The position numbers and the translations under genes are program-made. From positions 6,272-70,271 of the forward strand of contig JAVBNL010000059.1 in the NCBI GenBank assembly GCA_031551515.1: DNA of 64,000 nt. Direction: 5' to 3'. Below the pieces are notes generated by a model that was given only the letters and a program-made list of their open reading frames with translations, had not been told where the DNA came from and did not search any database. The stretch's first letter is position 1. Each line of letters begins with the position of its first letter. Below are positions 24,920-33,178 of this stretch, piece after piece. This DNA comes from FLUQ01 sp031551515. GTDB lineage: Bacteria > Desulfobacterota > Desulfovibrionia > Desulfovibrionales > Desulfovibrionaceae.

Positions 24920-26656
24920 ATGCCAGATGAAGAAAAGGACGCGCTTGCGCGCGTGGTGCAGCTTGAGCGGGAAAACCGCAAGCTTGCCCGCGAGATCGTG
25001 CATTTAAAAAACGCGATCGTGCAAGAGAAGCTTGCGTCGACAACGGTGCTGAATCAGCACAAGTCCAGCACGTTCATTCAGCGGCAGCGGGAGCGTTATC
25101 TGGCGCTTTTGCTCGCCAATTCTCCCAGTATCATTCTGTTTTTGAACCATACGAACCGGGTTGAATTCAGCACGGAATATTTTCTCGCCAAAGCGGGGTT
25201 CGCAAGCGCGGCGGAAGTGCAGGGGCGCACGGCGGCGGAGGTTCTTTCGCCTTTTCTGGAAGCCGCGACCCGCGAAGAGTTGCTGGAATATCTTGAAACC
25301 GTAGTCCGCACGAACCTGCCCATCGCTTTTGACGCGCGGTTCCGGTTCAGCAAGGACGGCGCGGCGGAAGATTTCGCGGGGCTTTTGGTGCCGATGAAAG
25401 ACGAGCAGCAAGAGAGCAACGGGATCATGCTGCTGTTTCAGGATGTGACCGACCTGAAACGTTCGCGCGAAGAGGCGCTGGCGGCCAGTAAGGCCAAAAG
25501 CGCGTTCTTGTCCAATATGAGCCATGAGATTCGCACGCCCATGAACGCGATCATCGGCATGACCTCCATTGGAAAGCGAGAAAAAGACCCGGAGCGCAAA
25601 GACTACGCCTTTGAGAAGATAGAAAGCGCCTCAACGCATTTGCTCGGCGTCATAAACGACATTCTGGATATATCGAAAATCGAATCCGGCAAGATGGAGC
25701 TGTCGCCCATTGTCTTCGACTTTTCCCGCATGCTGGACAGGGTGCTCAGCGTTATTACCCCCAAGCTGGAAGACAAACGGCAGCGATTCTCCGTTACCAT
25801 AGACCCCGGCATGCCTGAAACCCTGTTCGGCGACGATCAACGCCTGGCGCAAGTCATCACCAATATTCTCGCCAACGCGACGAAATTCACGCCCGAAGGG
25901 GGTTCTATCGCCTTTACGGCGCGTGTGTCGAGTCTGCAAGACGATGCGTGTGTTTTAGAGATGTCCGTCCAAGATTCCGGCATAGGGATGAGCGGAGAGG
26001 AACAGGGCAAGCTGTTCAACATCTTCCAGCAGGCCCAGGCCGGCACGGCGCGAAAGTTCGGCGGCAGCGGCTTGGGCCTGGCGATTTCAAAGCGCATATT
26101 GGAAATGATGGACGGCGATATCTGGGTGGAGTCTGAAGAAGGAAAAGGATCGTGCTTTTTCTTCACGGCGCGCTTTGGAACGGCAAAAGGCGCCGAGGCC
26201 GCAGCAAACGCCGGGCTGGAGGCGGGGTCGGCGGCAACGGCGGAGAACGGCCCGGAGGGCGGCGCCGATTTTTCAGGAAAGGTGATGTTGCTTGCCGATG
26301 ATGTGGACATCAACCTGGAAATTGCCATCGCCCTGCTTGAACCGACGCATATCGCGATAGACACGGCAAAAGATGGGAAAGAGGCGGTGAAAGCGTTTGC
26401 CGCGACCCCCGGACGCTATGACGTCATTTTGATGGACGTGCAAATGCCTGAAGTGGACGGGCTGGAAGCCACCAGGATGATCAGGGCGCTGCCCGCGCTA
26501 GAGGCGAAAACAGTGCCCATCATAGCCATGACGGCCAACGTCTTTAAAGAAGACATTGAAAAATGCCTGCATGCCGGAATGAACGACCATTTGGGCAAAC
26601 CCATAGTCTTGCAGGATGTGATACAGAAGCTGTCGCGCTATTTGTGTGAGGCGTAG
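24920..26656 (+). CDS. Soluble hybrid histidine kinase with PAS domain
   Basis: A 578-residue cytoplasmic hybrid kinase. Order: coiled coil 5-40 (ERENRKLAREIVHLKNA), PAS-like domain about 58-178, HisKA with His202 (SHEIRTPMNAIIG), HATPase with DSGIGM and GSGLGLAIS, then a receiver with Asp506 (ILMDVQMPEVDG). No membrane segment and no output domain. Start 24920 (MPDEEKD) has AAGGAA upstream; TTG 24872 is in frame and would abut the FIST stop. The immediately upstream FIST gene suggests that FIST supplies the ligand input to this kinase. Confidence 0.88.
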   Translation: MPDEEKDALARVVQLERENRKLAREIVHLKNAIVQEKLASTTVLNQHKSSTFIQRQRERYLALLLANSPSIILFLNHTNRVEFSTEYFLAKAGFASAAEVQGRTAAEVLSPFLEAATREELLEYLETVVRTNLPIAFDARFRFSKDGAAEDFAGLLVPMKDEQQESNGIMLLFQDVTDLKRSREEALAASKAKSAFLSNMSHEIRTPMNAIIGMTSIGKREKDPERKDYAFEKIESASTHLLGVINDILDISKIESGKMELSPIVFDFSRMLDRVLSVITPKLEDKRQRFSVTIDPGMPETLFGDDQRLAQVITNILANATKFTPEGGSIAFTARVSSLQDDACVLEMSVQDSGIGMSGEEQGKLFNIFQQAQAGTARKFGGSGLGLAISKRILEMMDGDIWVESEEGKGSCFFFTARFGTAKGAEAAANAGLEAGSAATAENGPEGGADFSGKVMLLADDVDINLEIAIALLEPTHIAIDTAKDGKEAVKAFAATPGRYDVILMDVQMPEVDGLEATRMIRALPALEAKTVPIIAMTANVFKEDIEKCLHAGMNDHLGKPIVLQDVIQKLSRYLCEA

Positions 26657-26713
26657 CCGCCTTTTTTCACGTTGGTGATCTGGCGGACCTGCATTGAAGA
26701 ATCCCTGGCATGA

Positions 26714-27675
26714 TTACCTAATCACAGAGGCAATCTGTTTATCAACAGCTCTGCCTTTTTCGTCTTCCTTAACCGCCATCAGGAACAAGCACCGGCCCTC
26801 ACTCGCCTCTGCCCACAGTTCGCCGATGTTCTGCTTTTCTTCCGTATCAGGGGAGCCTACCAAGTGGGCGCCTTTGTATTCAATAACAAGCGTGCGCCCG
26901 TCTTCGAGTTGGACCACAAAGTCAGGATAGAATTTCCCGTCGTGCAGCGGCAGCCAGAACGAGCCCTCTTGCCTGTCCACGTTGCGTATCCACCATTTTA
27001 CTTTGGGGTTCATATCCAAGACGCGGGCGCAGTCGTATTCTTCGCCGGATGATTTCAACTCACGGATAACGGCATGGTAGTGCTTTTTGAATGAGTAGCC
27101 CCGTTCAATATGCGGCTGAATATTTTCAGCATAACCATAGGACGGAAATCTGTGCGGGTCGTTGAAGCTAATGCTGACTTTCCTGTCCCGGCTGAAAAGA
27201 AGCTGCTGATAGCCGTCCGCCAAGGCTTTTTGGCGCAAACGTGCAAGTTTGCTTTTTAGCGTGGCGGCAAGTGCGTATTTTGCGCGGCACAGCGTTTCAA
27301 TATCGAACTTGCCGCGTTGTAGAAGCGAATGAACGGAACGCCTGCAAAATTCCAATAATTCTTCTTGGCGCAAGTCATCCTGCCTGCACTGCCTGTCCAG
27401 CCAGCGCGTCAGGCCGCGCTCATCCCACGTTTGGGCTGAGGCTAACAGGGAAAATTGCACCTGTTCATCAACTTGTGAGTAGCGCATTTTCTCGCCTTCC
27501 AGGTCAAAGATGAACGTTCGCGCGCTCTCATCATAGTCAAATTCGTCTTCCGTCAAGCCGTCGCCATACTTGAGCGGCGACCAATCCGTTGCCATGAGGA
27601 TGGTTTCGGCCTCCGGCAGTTCCAGAGAATCCCAGATTTCGACCTTGAGTTGCCCTACGGTGAACGCCCCCCCCT
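26714..27675 (-). pseudogene. 5'-truncated restriction-endonuclease/helicase remnant (type III Res C-terminal part)
   Basis: The open frame from 27595 encodes 293 residues, and the same frame continues unbroken upstream without a usable start to a stop at 27754-27752. Family-like sequence (AFTVGQLKVEIWDSLEL) is visible from about 27670. Near the C-terminus FYPDFVVQLEDGRTLVIEYKG gives the PD-(D/E)xK pattern of type III Res subunits and related helicase-nucleases. The helicase motor that should precede it is absent, so this is a leftover fragment. It ends 58 bases from the hybrid kinase stop and lies on the 3' side of tRNA-Ser, the usual place for island insertion. An 8-C run at 27667-27674 marks the approximate break. 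Confidence 0.7.
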
Positions 27676-27822
27676 TTTGGGCCGGAGAGGGTGTCCGCCG
27701 AAAACAACTTGTAAGCCTATGAAAATTATGGAAAAAGCATTTCCGTAATCTTCATTTTACCCCCACTTTTACCCCTACCAGCACCGCTTTTCCTTGGTAT
27801 TACGTGGACTGCGGTGGAAAGT

Positions 27823-27915
27823 TGGCGGAGGGGGTGGGATTCGAACCCACGTACCGCCTCTCGACGGTAACCCGATTTCGAGTCGGGCGCGTTACGGCCG
27901 CTTCGCTACCCCTCC
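27823..27915 (-). tRNA. tRNA-Ser (anticodon CGA)
   Basis: On minus, acceptor GGAGGGG (27915-27909) pairs with CCCCTCC (27833-27827), followed by discriminator G and an encoded CCA (27825-27823). The anticodon stem CCCGA/TCGGG holds loop CTCGAAA, anticodon CGA, reading UCG. A long variable arm (TTACCGTCGAGAGGCGGTA region) and T-loop GTTCGAATC are typical of class II tRNA-Ser. 93 bases including CCA. Confidence 0.93.
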
Positions 27916-27931
27916 GTATAGATGCCGCTCG

Positions 27932-28032
27932 GTCCCGCATCCTGCGGGACACTCGCTATCGCTTGAACTCGCGGACGGCGGAAACAAGTTCCGCCTGCTC
28001 GTTCATCACTCCGCAGCCGCCTTCCTGGCGGC
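27932..28032. repeat. Cluster of three hairpins with ATCCT/TTCCT-type loops
   Basis: Three separate stems follow each other: GTCCCGC-ATCCT-GCGGGAC (27932-27950), GGCGGAA-ACAAG-TTCCGCC (27977-27995) and GCCGCC-TTCCT-GGCGGC (28016-28032). Stems differ but loops of five bases recur, with CTCG between units. A similar cluster lies upstream of phoR at 37719. No gene is seen in 27916-28108. Confidence 0.65.
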
Positions 28033-28108
28033 GAGCGTGGCCGAGCGATTTCTTTAGTCTATTTCCGGGGCCAGAGCAAGAGGCGCGTTACGCGCCGGCC
28101 GCATTTTC

Positions 28109-29107
28109 TCAGGCCCGCACCGCGTACAGCACGCGCGGCAGGCCCGCAAGGTCGGGCAGAATGCGGGCGTCGAGCCACGCGGGTTTTGTTTCGAGCGGCA
28201 AGCTTTCCCCCCCCGCATTCGAATCCGATACGCATTGCAGCAGGGCGTCGCCCTGCGTACAGCCGCATTCCAGCAGCAAAAGGCCGCCGGGGCGCAGAAT
28301 GCGCGCGGCTTCGATGATCAAAATGCGTTCGTGCTCCAGGCCGTCCGCGTTTGCAACCGCCGGCACTAAGGCGCTTTTGGGTTCAAAGTCGCGTACTTCC
28401 GGCGAAAGCTGCGCGTATTCCGCTTCGCTGACATAGGGCGGATTTGCGGCCACAAGGTCCAGTGAAGCGTTGTCGAACAGCGGTTTCGTGAAATCCGCTT
28501 CCAAAAAATCCAGGTTCGCCGCGCCCAGCCGCGCGGCGTTTTCGCGCGCCGTGTCCAGGGCGGCCGGGCTGATATCCACGGCCGTGCCGTGCCACCTTTC
28601 GCCCAGTTCCAGGGCCAGGGTCACGGCGATGCAGCCGCTGCCCGTGCCCAGATCGACGAAAGCGAAAGGTGCGGGCGTGGAGCCGTGCCCTTCTTGAGCG
28701 CAGGCAGGGGAATGCGTGGAGGCTTCACATTCGAAAGTCAGGGGAAGCGCGACGGCTTCATATTCGCGGGCAAAGGCCAGGGCGGTTTCGATAAGCGTTT
28801 CCGTATCCGGCCGGGGGATAAGGGTGGCCGGGGTTACGGCAAACTCGCGGCCGTAAAATTCTTTGACGCCGGTCAGGTAGGCGGAGGGTTCGCCGGCTTC
28901 GCGTCGGGCGGTGAGTTCCCGCGCCAGTTCCAGCGCTTCGCCGGGCAGGGGCATGTCCGGTTGCAGGATCAGCGTTTTGACCAGGTCTTCACGCGTAAGG
29001 CCCAGGGCGTGCGCCAGCAGCAGCTCCGCCGAAAGGCGGGGCGAATCAACACCAGCCGTTTTCAGGCGGGCCGTTGCATAGTAAAGGTAATCACGAAGGG
29101 GTGTCAT
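28109..29107 (-). CDS. prmC: Release factor glutamine methyltransferase
   Basis: A 332-residue SAM-dependent enzyme that methylates the Gln of the GGQ motif in RF1/RF2. Domains: N-terminal helical bundle (about 1-90, LRDYLYYATARL, GEPSAYLTGVKEFYG) and Rossmann methyltransferase with motif I FVDLGTGSGCIAVTLA and the catalytic NPPY in VAANPPYVSE. There is an unusual insert of about 20 residues (CEASTHSPACAQEGHGS) just before motif I. It lies 78 bases downstream of prfA, its substrate gene, with a palindromic repeat between. Confidence 0.92.
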   Translation of the reverse strand: MTPLRDYLYYATARLKTAGVDSPRLSAELLLAHALGLTREDLVKTLILQPDMPLPGEALELARELTARREAGEPSAYLTGVKEFYGREFAVTPATLIPRPDTETLIETALAFAREYEAVALPLTFECEASTHSPACAQEGHGSTPAPFAFVDLGTGSGCIAVTLALELGERWHGTAVDISPAALDTARENAARLGAANLDFLEADFTKPLFDNASLDLVAANPPYVSEAEYAQLSPEVRDFEPKSALVPAVANADGLEHERILIIEAARILRPGGLLLLECGCTQGDALLQCVSDSNAGGESLPLETKPAWLDARILPDLAGLPRVLYAVRA

Positions 29108-29124
29108 GGCTTTTTATAAATCGC

Positions 29125-29185
29125 GGGTTGCAAGGGGCTCAGCCCCTTGCCGGGAGAGCGCGAGAGGGCGGCGCCCTCTCGCTTC
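29125..29185. repeat. GC-rich palindromic element between prfA and prmC
   Basis: GCAAGGGGCT-C-AGCCCCTTGC (29130-29150) is followed by CGAGAGGGC-GGC-GCCCTCTCG (29161-29181). The element begins GGGTTGCAAG and ends one base before the prfA stop. A related copy with the same GGGTTGCAAG and GCCCCTTGCC blocks at identical spacing lies just past the dsrP stop at 55079. Confidence 0.65.
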
Positions 29186-30256
29186 TTACACGTCCGACTG
29201 GGCCTTCAGCGCGTCCGTCTGCGCGGCGGTGGAAAGGGCGGTGATCAGTTCCTGAATGTCGCCTTCCATGACCGCATCGAGCTTGTACAGGGTCAGGTTG
29301 ACCCGGTGGTCCGTCACCCGGCCCTGGGGGAAGTTATACGTGCGGATACGCTCGGAGCGGTCGCCGGAACCGACCTGGGCGCGGCGCGTTTCGGCTTGTT
29401 CGGCGTTCAAACGGTCCTGCTCGGCTTGATACAGACGCGATTTCAAAACAGTCAGCGCCTTGGCTTTATTCTTGTGTTGCGATTTTTCGTCTTGCATTGC
29501 CACGGTTATGCCCGTGGGAATATGCGTCACGCGCACAGCGGAGTCTGTCGTGTTTACGGACTGCCCGCCGGGACCGGAGGACCGGTAAACGTCAAAGCGC
29601 AGTTCTTCCGGGCGTAAAATCACATCGGCCTCTTCCGCCTCAGGCATGATGGCAACCGTTGCGGCGGAGGTATGGATACGCCCCTGCGATTCGGTTGCGG
29701 GCACACGCTGCACGCGGTGGGTTCCCGCCTCAAACTTGAGGTGGCTGTATGCTTTGTTGCCCGCGATCAGGGCGATAATTTCTTTATAGCCGCCCAGCCC
29801 GTTTTCGTTGCTGGACATGATCTCCACTTTCCAGCCCCGGCCTTCGGCATAGCGGCTGTACATGCGGAACAGGTCCGCGGCGAACAGGGCGGCTTCATCG
29901 CCGCCCGTGCCCGCGCGGATTTCAAGAATGATGTTCTTGTCATCCATGGGGTCTTTGGGCAGCAGCAGGATTTTCAGTTCCTGCTCCAGCTCCGGCAGGG
30001 CGGCTTCCAGCTCTTTGCATTCCTGCGCGGCCAGGGCCCGCATTTCCGGGTCAGGGTCGTTTCGCATGGCTTCGCTTTCGGCAAGCTGGGCGCGCAGATC
30101 TTTATACTTTTGAAAGACCTCCACCAGTTCCTTGAGGTCGGCGTGGGCCTTGGTCAATTTTCTGTAGCGGTCCTGGTCGGAGAGAATGTCGGGAGAAGAG
30201 AGCTGTTGCTCCAGGTCGGCGAAGCGCCGTTCCAAATTTTCCAGTCGGGTGAACAT
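29186..30256 (-). CDS. prfA: Peptide chain release factor 1
   Basis: A 356-residue class I release factor recognising UAA and UAG. Seen: N-terminal helical domain, anticodon-like region with RVPATESQGRIHTS (the PxT discriminator of RF1, about 185-198) and the GGQ loop SGPGGQSVNTTDSAVR. ATG 30256 has GGAG upstream and follows the DUF1385 gene by five bases. The set rpmE, DUF1385, prfA, prmC on one strand is a common gene order and is likely one transcript. Confidence 0.95.
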   Translation of the reverse strand: MFTRLENLERRFADLEQQLSSPDILSDQDRYRKLTKAHADLKELVEVFQKYKDLRAQLAESEAMRNDPDPEMRALAAQECKELEAALPELEQELKILLLPKDPMDDKNIILEIRAGTGGDEAALFAADLFRMYSRYAEGRGWKVEIMSSNENGLGGYKEIIALIAGNKAYSHLKFEAGTHRVQRVPATESQGRIHTSAATVAIMPEAEEADVILRPEELRFDVYRSSGPGGQSVNTTDSAVRVTHIPTGITVAMQDEKSQHKNKAKALTVLKSRLYQAEQDRLNAEQAETRRAQVGSGDRSERIRTYNFPQGRVTDHRVNLTLYKLDAVMEGDIQELITALSTAAQTDALKAQSDV

Positions 30257-30261
30257 CCGCG

Positions 30262-31287
30262 TTACTCCAGATGGCTGTATGCGGGGGCGACGACAGGCAC
30301 GGCGGCATCACTGCCCAAAGCTTCGTGCAGGGCCACGATGGCCACTTCAAGCTGGCCGTCGTCGGGCTCTTTTGTGGTCAGTTTTTGCAGCAGCATGCCC
30401 GGCGCGCGCAAGATGAAAGAGGTGGCGCAACTTCCCAGACCCGCCGCATAGCGTATGGTCTCATAGGCCAGCGCGCTGATGGGGATCATCAGCAGCAGCT
30501 TGACCCCGATAATGCCGACGTGCTCGATGACCACGTTGGAAGGCTTCCAGAAAACCAGCACCAGGGGCACCAGCAAAGCGTGCAGCACGATGGATATGAC
30601 CAGCACGAAAAGCATGAACGTGGTGCCGCAACGGGGGTGCAGGCGGCTTTGCCGGGCCGCGGTGGCGACGGAAACCTCGTCCTCGCGCGACTCGTAAGCC
30701 CAGATTACCTTGTGCTCCGCGCCGTGGTACTCGAAAACCCGGCGAATATCGGGCAGGCGCGATATGGCCAGAATGTAGGTGACGAAGATGGTGGCCTTGA
30801 ACAGCCCGTCCCACAGGTGAAAGCTCAGGCCTTTGAGCCCGCCAGCAAGGCCCAGCAGGCTGAGGCCGATGGTCATCAGGTGGGGCAGCACCACAAACAG
30901 CAGCACGGCGAACCCGATGGCCGCGGCCAGCGTCAGGGCTATCTGCCAGGGTTTGAGTTCTTCGCCTTCGGAGGCGACGGCCACTTCCGCCGAAAAATTT
31001 AGGGCTTTGATGCCGTTGACCAGGGTTTCCAGCAACACGGGAAAGCCGCGGATAAAAGGCTTGCGAATGAAAGCCCAGTCGCCCAGGGTAAACCAGGGCC
31101 GGGTGCGCACGGCAATGCTGCCGTCGGGCTTGCGCACGGCGATGGAGAGCGAGCCCCCGTGGCGCATCATGACGCCTTCCATAACGGCTTGCCCGCCCAC
31201 GGCGAGGCTTTCGCCCTCTTCAGAAGAGGCTGCGAACCAGGCGAGGGTTTGGGCCGCCAGGCGGCGGATGCCGTTCAGGCTGAACAC
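30262..31287 (-). CDS. DUF1385 family membrane protein
   Basis: A 341-residue protein with about five membrane helices in the middle and C-terminal half. VGGQAVMEGVMMRHG near residue 30 and RVFEYHGAEHKVIWAYE with a following HPRCGTTFM are hallmarks of DUF1385, a family often encoded between rpmE and prfA in many phyla. Its role is not established; conserved His and Cys residues suggest metal binding (inference). Close spacing to prfA points to one transcript. Confidence 0.85.
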   Translation of the reverse strand: MFSLNGIRRLAAQTLAWFAASSEEGESLAVGGQAVMEGVMMRHGGSLSIAVRKPDGSIAVRTRPWFTLGDWAFIRKPFIRGFPVLLETLVNGIKALNFSAEVAVASEGEELKPWQIALTLAAAIGFAVLLFVVLPHLMTIGLSLLGLAGGLKGLSFHLWDGLFKATIFVTYILAISRLPDIRRVFEYHGAEHKVIWAYESREDEVSVATAARQSRLHPRCGTTFMLFVLVISIVLHALLVPLVLVFWKPSNVVIEHVGIIGVKLLLMIPISALAYETIRYAAGLGSCATSFILRAPGMLLQKLTTKEPDDGQLEVAIVALHEALGSDAAVPVVAPAYSHLE

Positions 31288-31315
31288 GGAAAGCTCCTTA
31301 CAGGCGAGGCGCTAA

Positions 31316-31356
31316 AAACAATAAAGGCTCCCCAGCGGTTTCCCTTGCCGGGGAGC
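31316..31356 (-). terminator. Terminator after rpmE
   Basis: On minus GCTCCCC (31356-31350) pairs with GGGGAGC (31333-31327) around 16 bases, followed by CTTTATTGTTTTT. It lies 28 bases past the rpmE stop and before DUF1385, so downstream genes may depend on readthrough or their own promoter. Confidence 0.65.
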
Positions 31357-31383
31357 GAAAAAGCACAGGCCGAAACCGGGCAA

Positions 31384-31596
31384 TTATTTCTTACCGGCAG
31401 TGGCGTATTTTTTGCGGAAGCGGTCAATGCGGCCCGCGGTATCCACAAAGCGCTGCTTGCCGGTATAAAAAGGGTGGCAGTGGGAGCAAATTTCCACGTG
31501 CACGGAATCGCCCTTGGTGGAAAGGGCTTCGCTTTCATACCCGCAAGCGCAGGTGATTTTGGCGTTGAATGTCTTCGGGTGAATATTGTCTTTCAT
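31384..31596 (-). CDS. rpmE: 50S ribosomal protein L31
   Basis: A 70-residue L31. It is the zinc-binding type: CAC at about 16-18 and CSHC at 37-40 supply four cysteines. MKDNIHPKTFNAKITC and HPFYTGKQRFVDTAGRIDRF are family hallmarks. ATG 31596 follows GAGGAG. In many bacteria zinc-binding L31 is swapped for a cysteine-free paralog under zinc starvation; no paralog is in this window. Confidence 0.96.
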   Translation of the reverse strand: MKDNIHPKTFNAKITCACGYESEALSTKGDSVHVEICSHCHPFYTGKQRFVDTAGRIDRFRKKYATAGKK

Positions 31597-31736
31597 GGCG
31601 ATCTCCTCTATGACTGCAACGGCGCGCCGGTTTTACCGGCGTGGCGACGACCACCGCGAAAGTGCGGAATAGCCGCCAAGCGGCGATACATACATTGCTT
31701 GCCTGTATTTGGCAAGCGGGAAATACCATAATCATC
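31597..31736. other. Divergent intergenic region with two hairpins (rpmE/tlyA)
   Basis: CGCCGG-TTTTA-CCGGCG (31625-31641) lies in the expected rpmE leader, about 29 bases ahead of its start, and GCTTGCC-TGTATTT-GGCAAGC (31697-31717) lies 20 bases ahead of the tlyA start. Either could be a leader structure or operator. No match to a known L31 leader motif was established. Confidence 0.35.
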
Positions 31737-32498
31737 ATGGCGCAAAAAGAAAGAGCCGATCAACTGCTGCTGGATGCGGGCCTGGCGGAAAGCCGCGAAG
31801 CCGCCAAACGCCTGATTATGGCGGGCCTTGCTTACGCCCAAAGCCCGAAAGGCGAGTGGGAGCGGGTTGATAAACCCGGCAGCCGTTTTGCGGTTGACAC
31901 CCCTTTGGAGCTGCGCGGCCGCGAACGCTTCGTCAGCCGGGGGGCGTATAAACTGCTGACCGCGCTGGAAGCTTTCGATCTGCCCGTTGCCGGGGCCGTG
32001 GCGCTCGATGCCGGGGCTTCCACCGGCGGCTTTACCGATTGCCTGTTGCAGCACGGGGCGGCGCGCGTGTATGCCGTGGATGTGGGGCACAACCAGTTGC
32101 ATGAAAAGCTGCGCGTCGACCCCAGAGTGATCAGCCTTGAAAAGACCAATTTACGTGACGCGCCGCCGGATCTCTTGCCGGAACCGGTAGATCTGGTGGT
32201 GGCCGACGTCTCTTTTATTTCTTTGACCCTGGTTTTGCCCGCCTGCGTGCGGTTTTTGAAACCGGGCGGCTTTGTGGCCGCGCTGATAAAACCGCAGTTC
32301 GAACTGGGCCCTCAGGCCGCGCCCAAGGGCGTGGTGCGCGACGAAGCCTTGCGGCAAGAGGCTGTGGACAAAGTGACGCAATTCGCCCGCGAAGAACTGG
32401 GCCTGACGCTGGCCGGGGTTTTGCCCGCCGCCGTCAAAGGGCCGAAGGGCAACCAGGAGTTTATGGCGGTGTTTACTCTTGCTGCCACTTGTGCTTGA
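31737..32498 (+). CDS. tlyA: TlyA-family rRNA methyltransferase / hemolysin A-like protein
   Basis: A 253-residue protein with an N-terminal S4 RNA-binding domain (KERADQLLLDAGLAESREAAKRL, residues about 4-26) and a Rossmann methyltransferase domain (VALDAGASTGGFTDCLL about 94-110, VYAVDVGHNQL, VADVSFISL). TlyA enzymes 2'-O-methylate 16S and 23S rRNA; some members were named hemolysins. Start 31737 (MAQKERADQ) matches the family N-terminus; the frame from 31641 is an extension. Its 3' end overlaps phoU convergently by 26 bases. Confidence 0.9.
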   Translation: MAQKERADQLLLDAGLAESREAAKRLIMAGLAYAQSPKGEWERVDKPGSRFAVDTPLELRGRERFVSRGAYKLLTALEAFDLPVAGAVALDAGASTGGFTDCLLQHGAARVYAVDVGHNQLHEKLRVDPRVISLEKTNLRDAPPDLLPEPVDLVVADVSFISLTLVLPACVRFLKPGGFVAALIKPQFELGPQAAPKGVVRDEALRQEAVDKVTQFAREELGLTLAGVLPAAVKGPKGNQEFMAVFTLAATCA

Positions 32499-33141
32499 GG
32501 ACCGAACCCTCGACGGCGAAAACCGTCTGCTCGCAGATGTTGGTGGCGATGTCGCAGATGCGCTCAAGCGAACGGGCGATGAAGATGCGGAACATACTGA
32601 TCTGAGCGTCTTCCTCTTTGCCGCACAGCTCCGCAAAGCAGGTTTTCACCGCTTGCAGGTGCAGCTCGTCCGCCCGCGCTTCCATGGTGCAGGTCTTTTT
32701 CGCCAGCTCGACGTCGCGGGTGCGAAACGCTTCCACAGCGCCGCGGAACATGGCCAGGGTGTGTTCCGCAAAGGTGCGCATTACCGGGTGGGGCTGGGTT
32801 GGCGGTATGGCGCACAGCTCAAGCGTATGCTCGGCCACGTTGCAGGCTTCGTCCGCCACGCGTTCCAGCTCTCCTGTCAGGCGCATGGCCGCCACCACAT
32901 AGCGCAAATCCGCCGCCACGGGCTGCTCCAGCGCGAGCAAGCGCAGGCACATCTCGTCCAGGGCGTTGTCCATGGCGTCCACGACGTCGTCTTTGGCGCC
33001 GATGACGCCGGCCATGTCCGCATCGCGCTGCAAGAACGCTTTCAGGGTCATATCCAGCATTTCGTCCACGGCGGAGGCCATGTACAAAAGGGCGTTGGTT
33101 ATCGCGTCAAGCTGTTGCCGGGAATGGGGGCTGGGGGTCAT
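32473..33141 (-). CDS. phoU: Phosphate signalling protein PhoU
   Basis: A 222-residue all-helical protein with the two PhoU repeats. Signature clusters RDADMAGVIGAKDDVVDAMDNALDE and SLERICDIATNICEQ carry the acidic metal-binding motifs (E/D-x-x-x-D). PhoU restrains PhoR signalling when the Pst transporter is saturated with phosphate. It is the last gene of phoB-pstB-phoU, 37 bases after pstB, and convergent with tlyA. Confidence 0.93.
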   Translation of the reverse strand: MTPSPHSRQQLDAITNALLYMASAVDEMLDMTLKAFLQRDADMAGVIGAKDDVVDAMDNALDEMCLRLLALEQPVAADLRYVVAAMRLTGELERVADEACNVAEHTLELCAIPPTQPHPVMRTFAEHTLAMFRGAVEAFRTRDVELAKKTCTMEARADELHLQAVKTCFAELCGKEEDAQISMFRIFIARSLERICDIATNICEQTVFAVEGSVLKHKWQQE

Positions 33142-33178
33142 GGTCGGTTCCTCTATTAAAAAAGCAAAAGCCGTTTTT

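Noticed and set aside
26681..26687. TGGCGGA as a possible right attachment repeat of the tRNA-Ser 3' end
   Set aside because: Only seven bases match the tRNA end (27823-27829), which is expected by chance.
27667..27674. 8-C tract as a phase-variation switch
   Set aside because: The tract lies at the broken edge of a gene fragment without a start, so slippage could not switch a functional protein.
27932..28032. CRISPR array
   Set aside because: Units are palindromes of differing sequence with irregular spacing, without identical repeats or spacers, and no cas gene is near.
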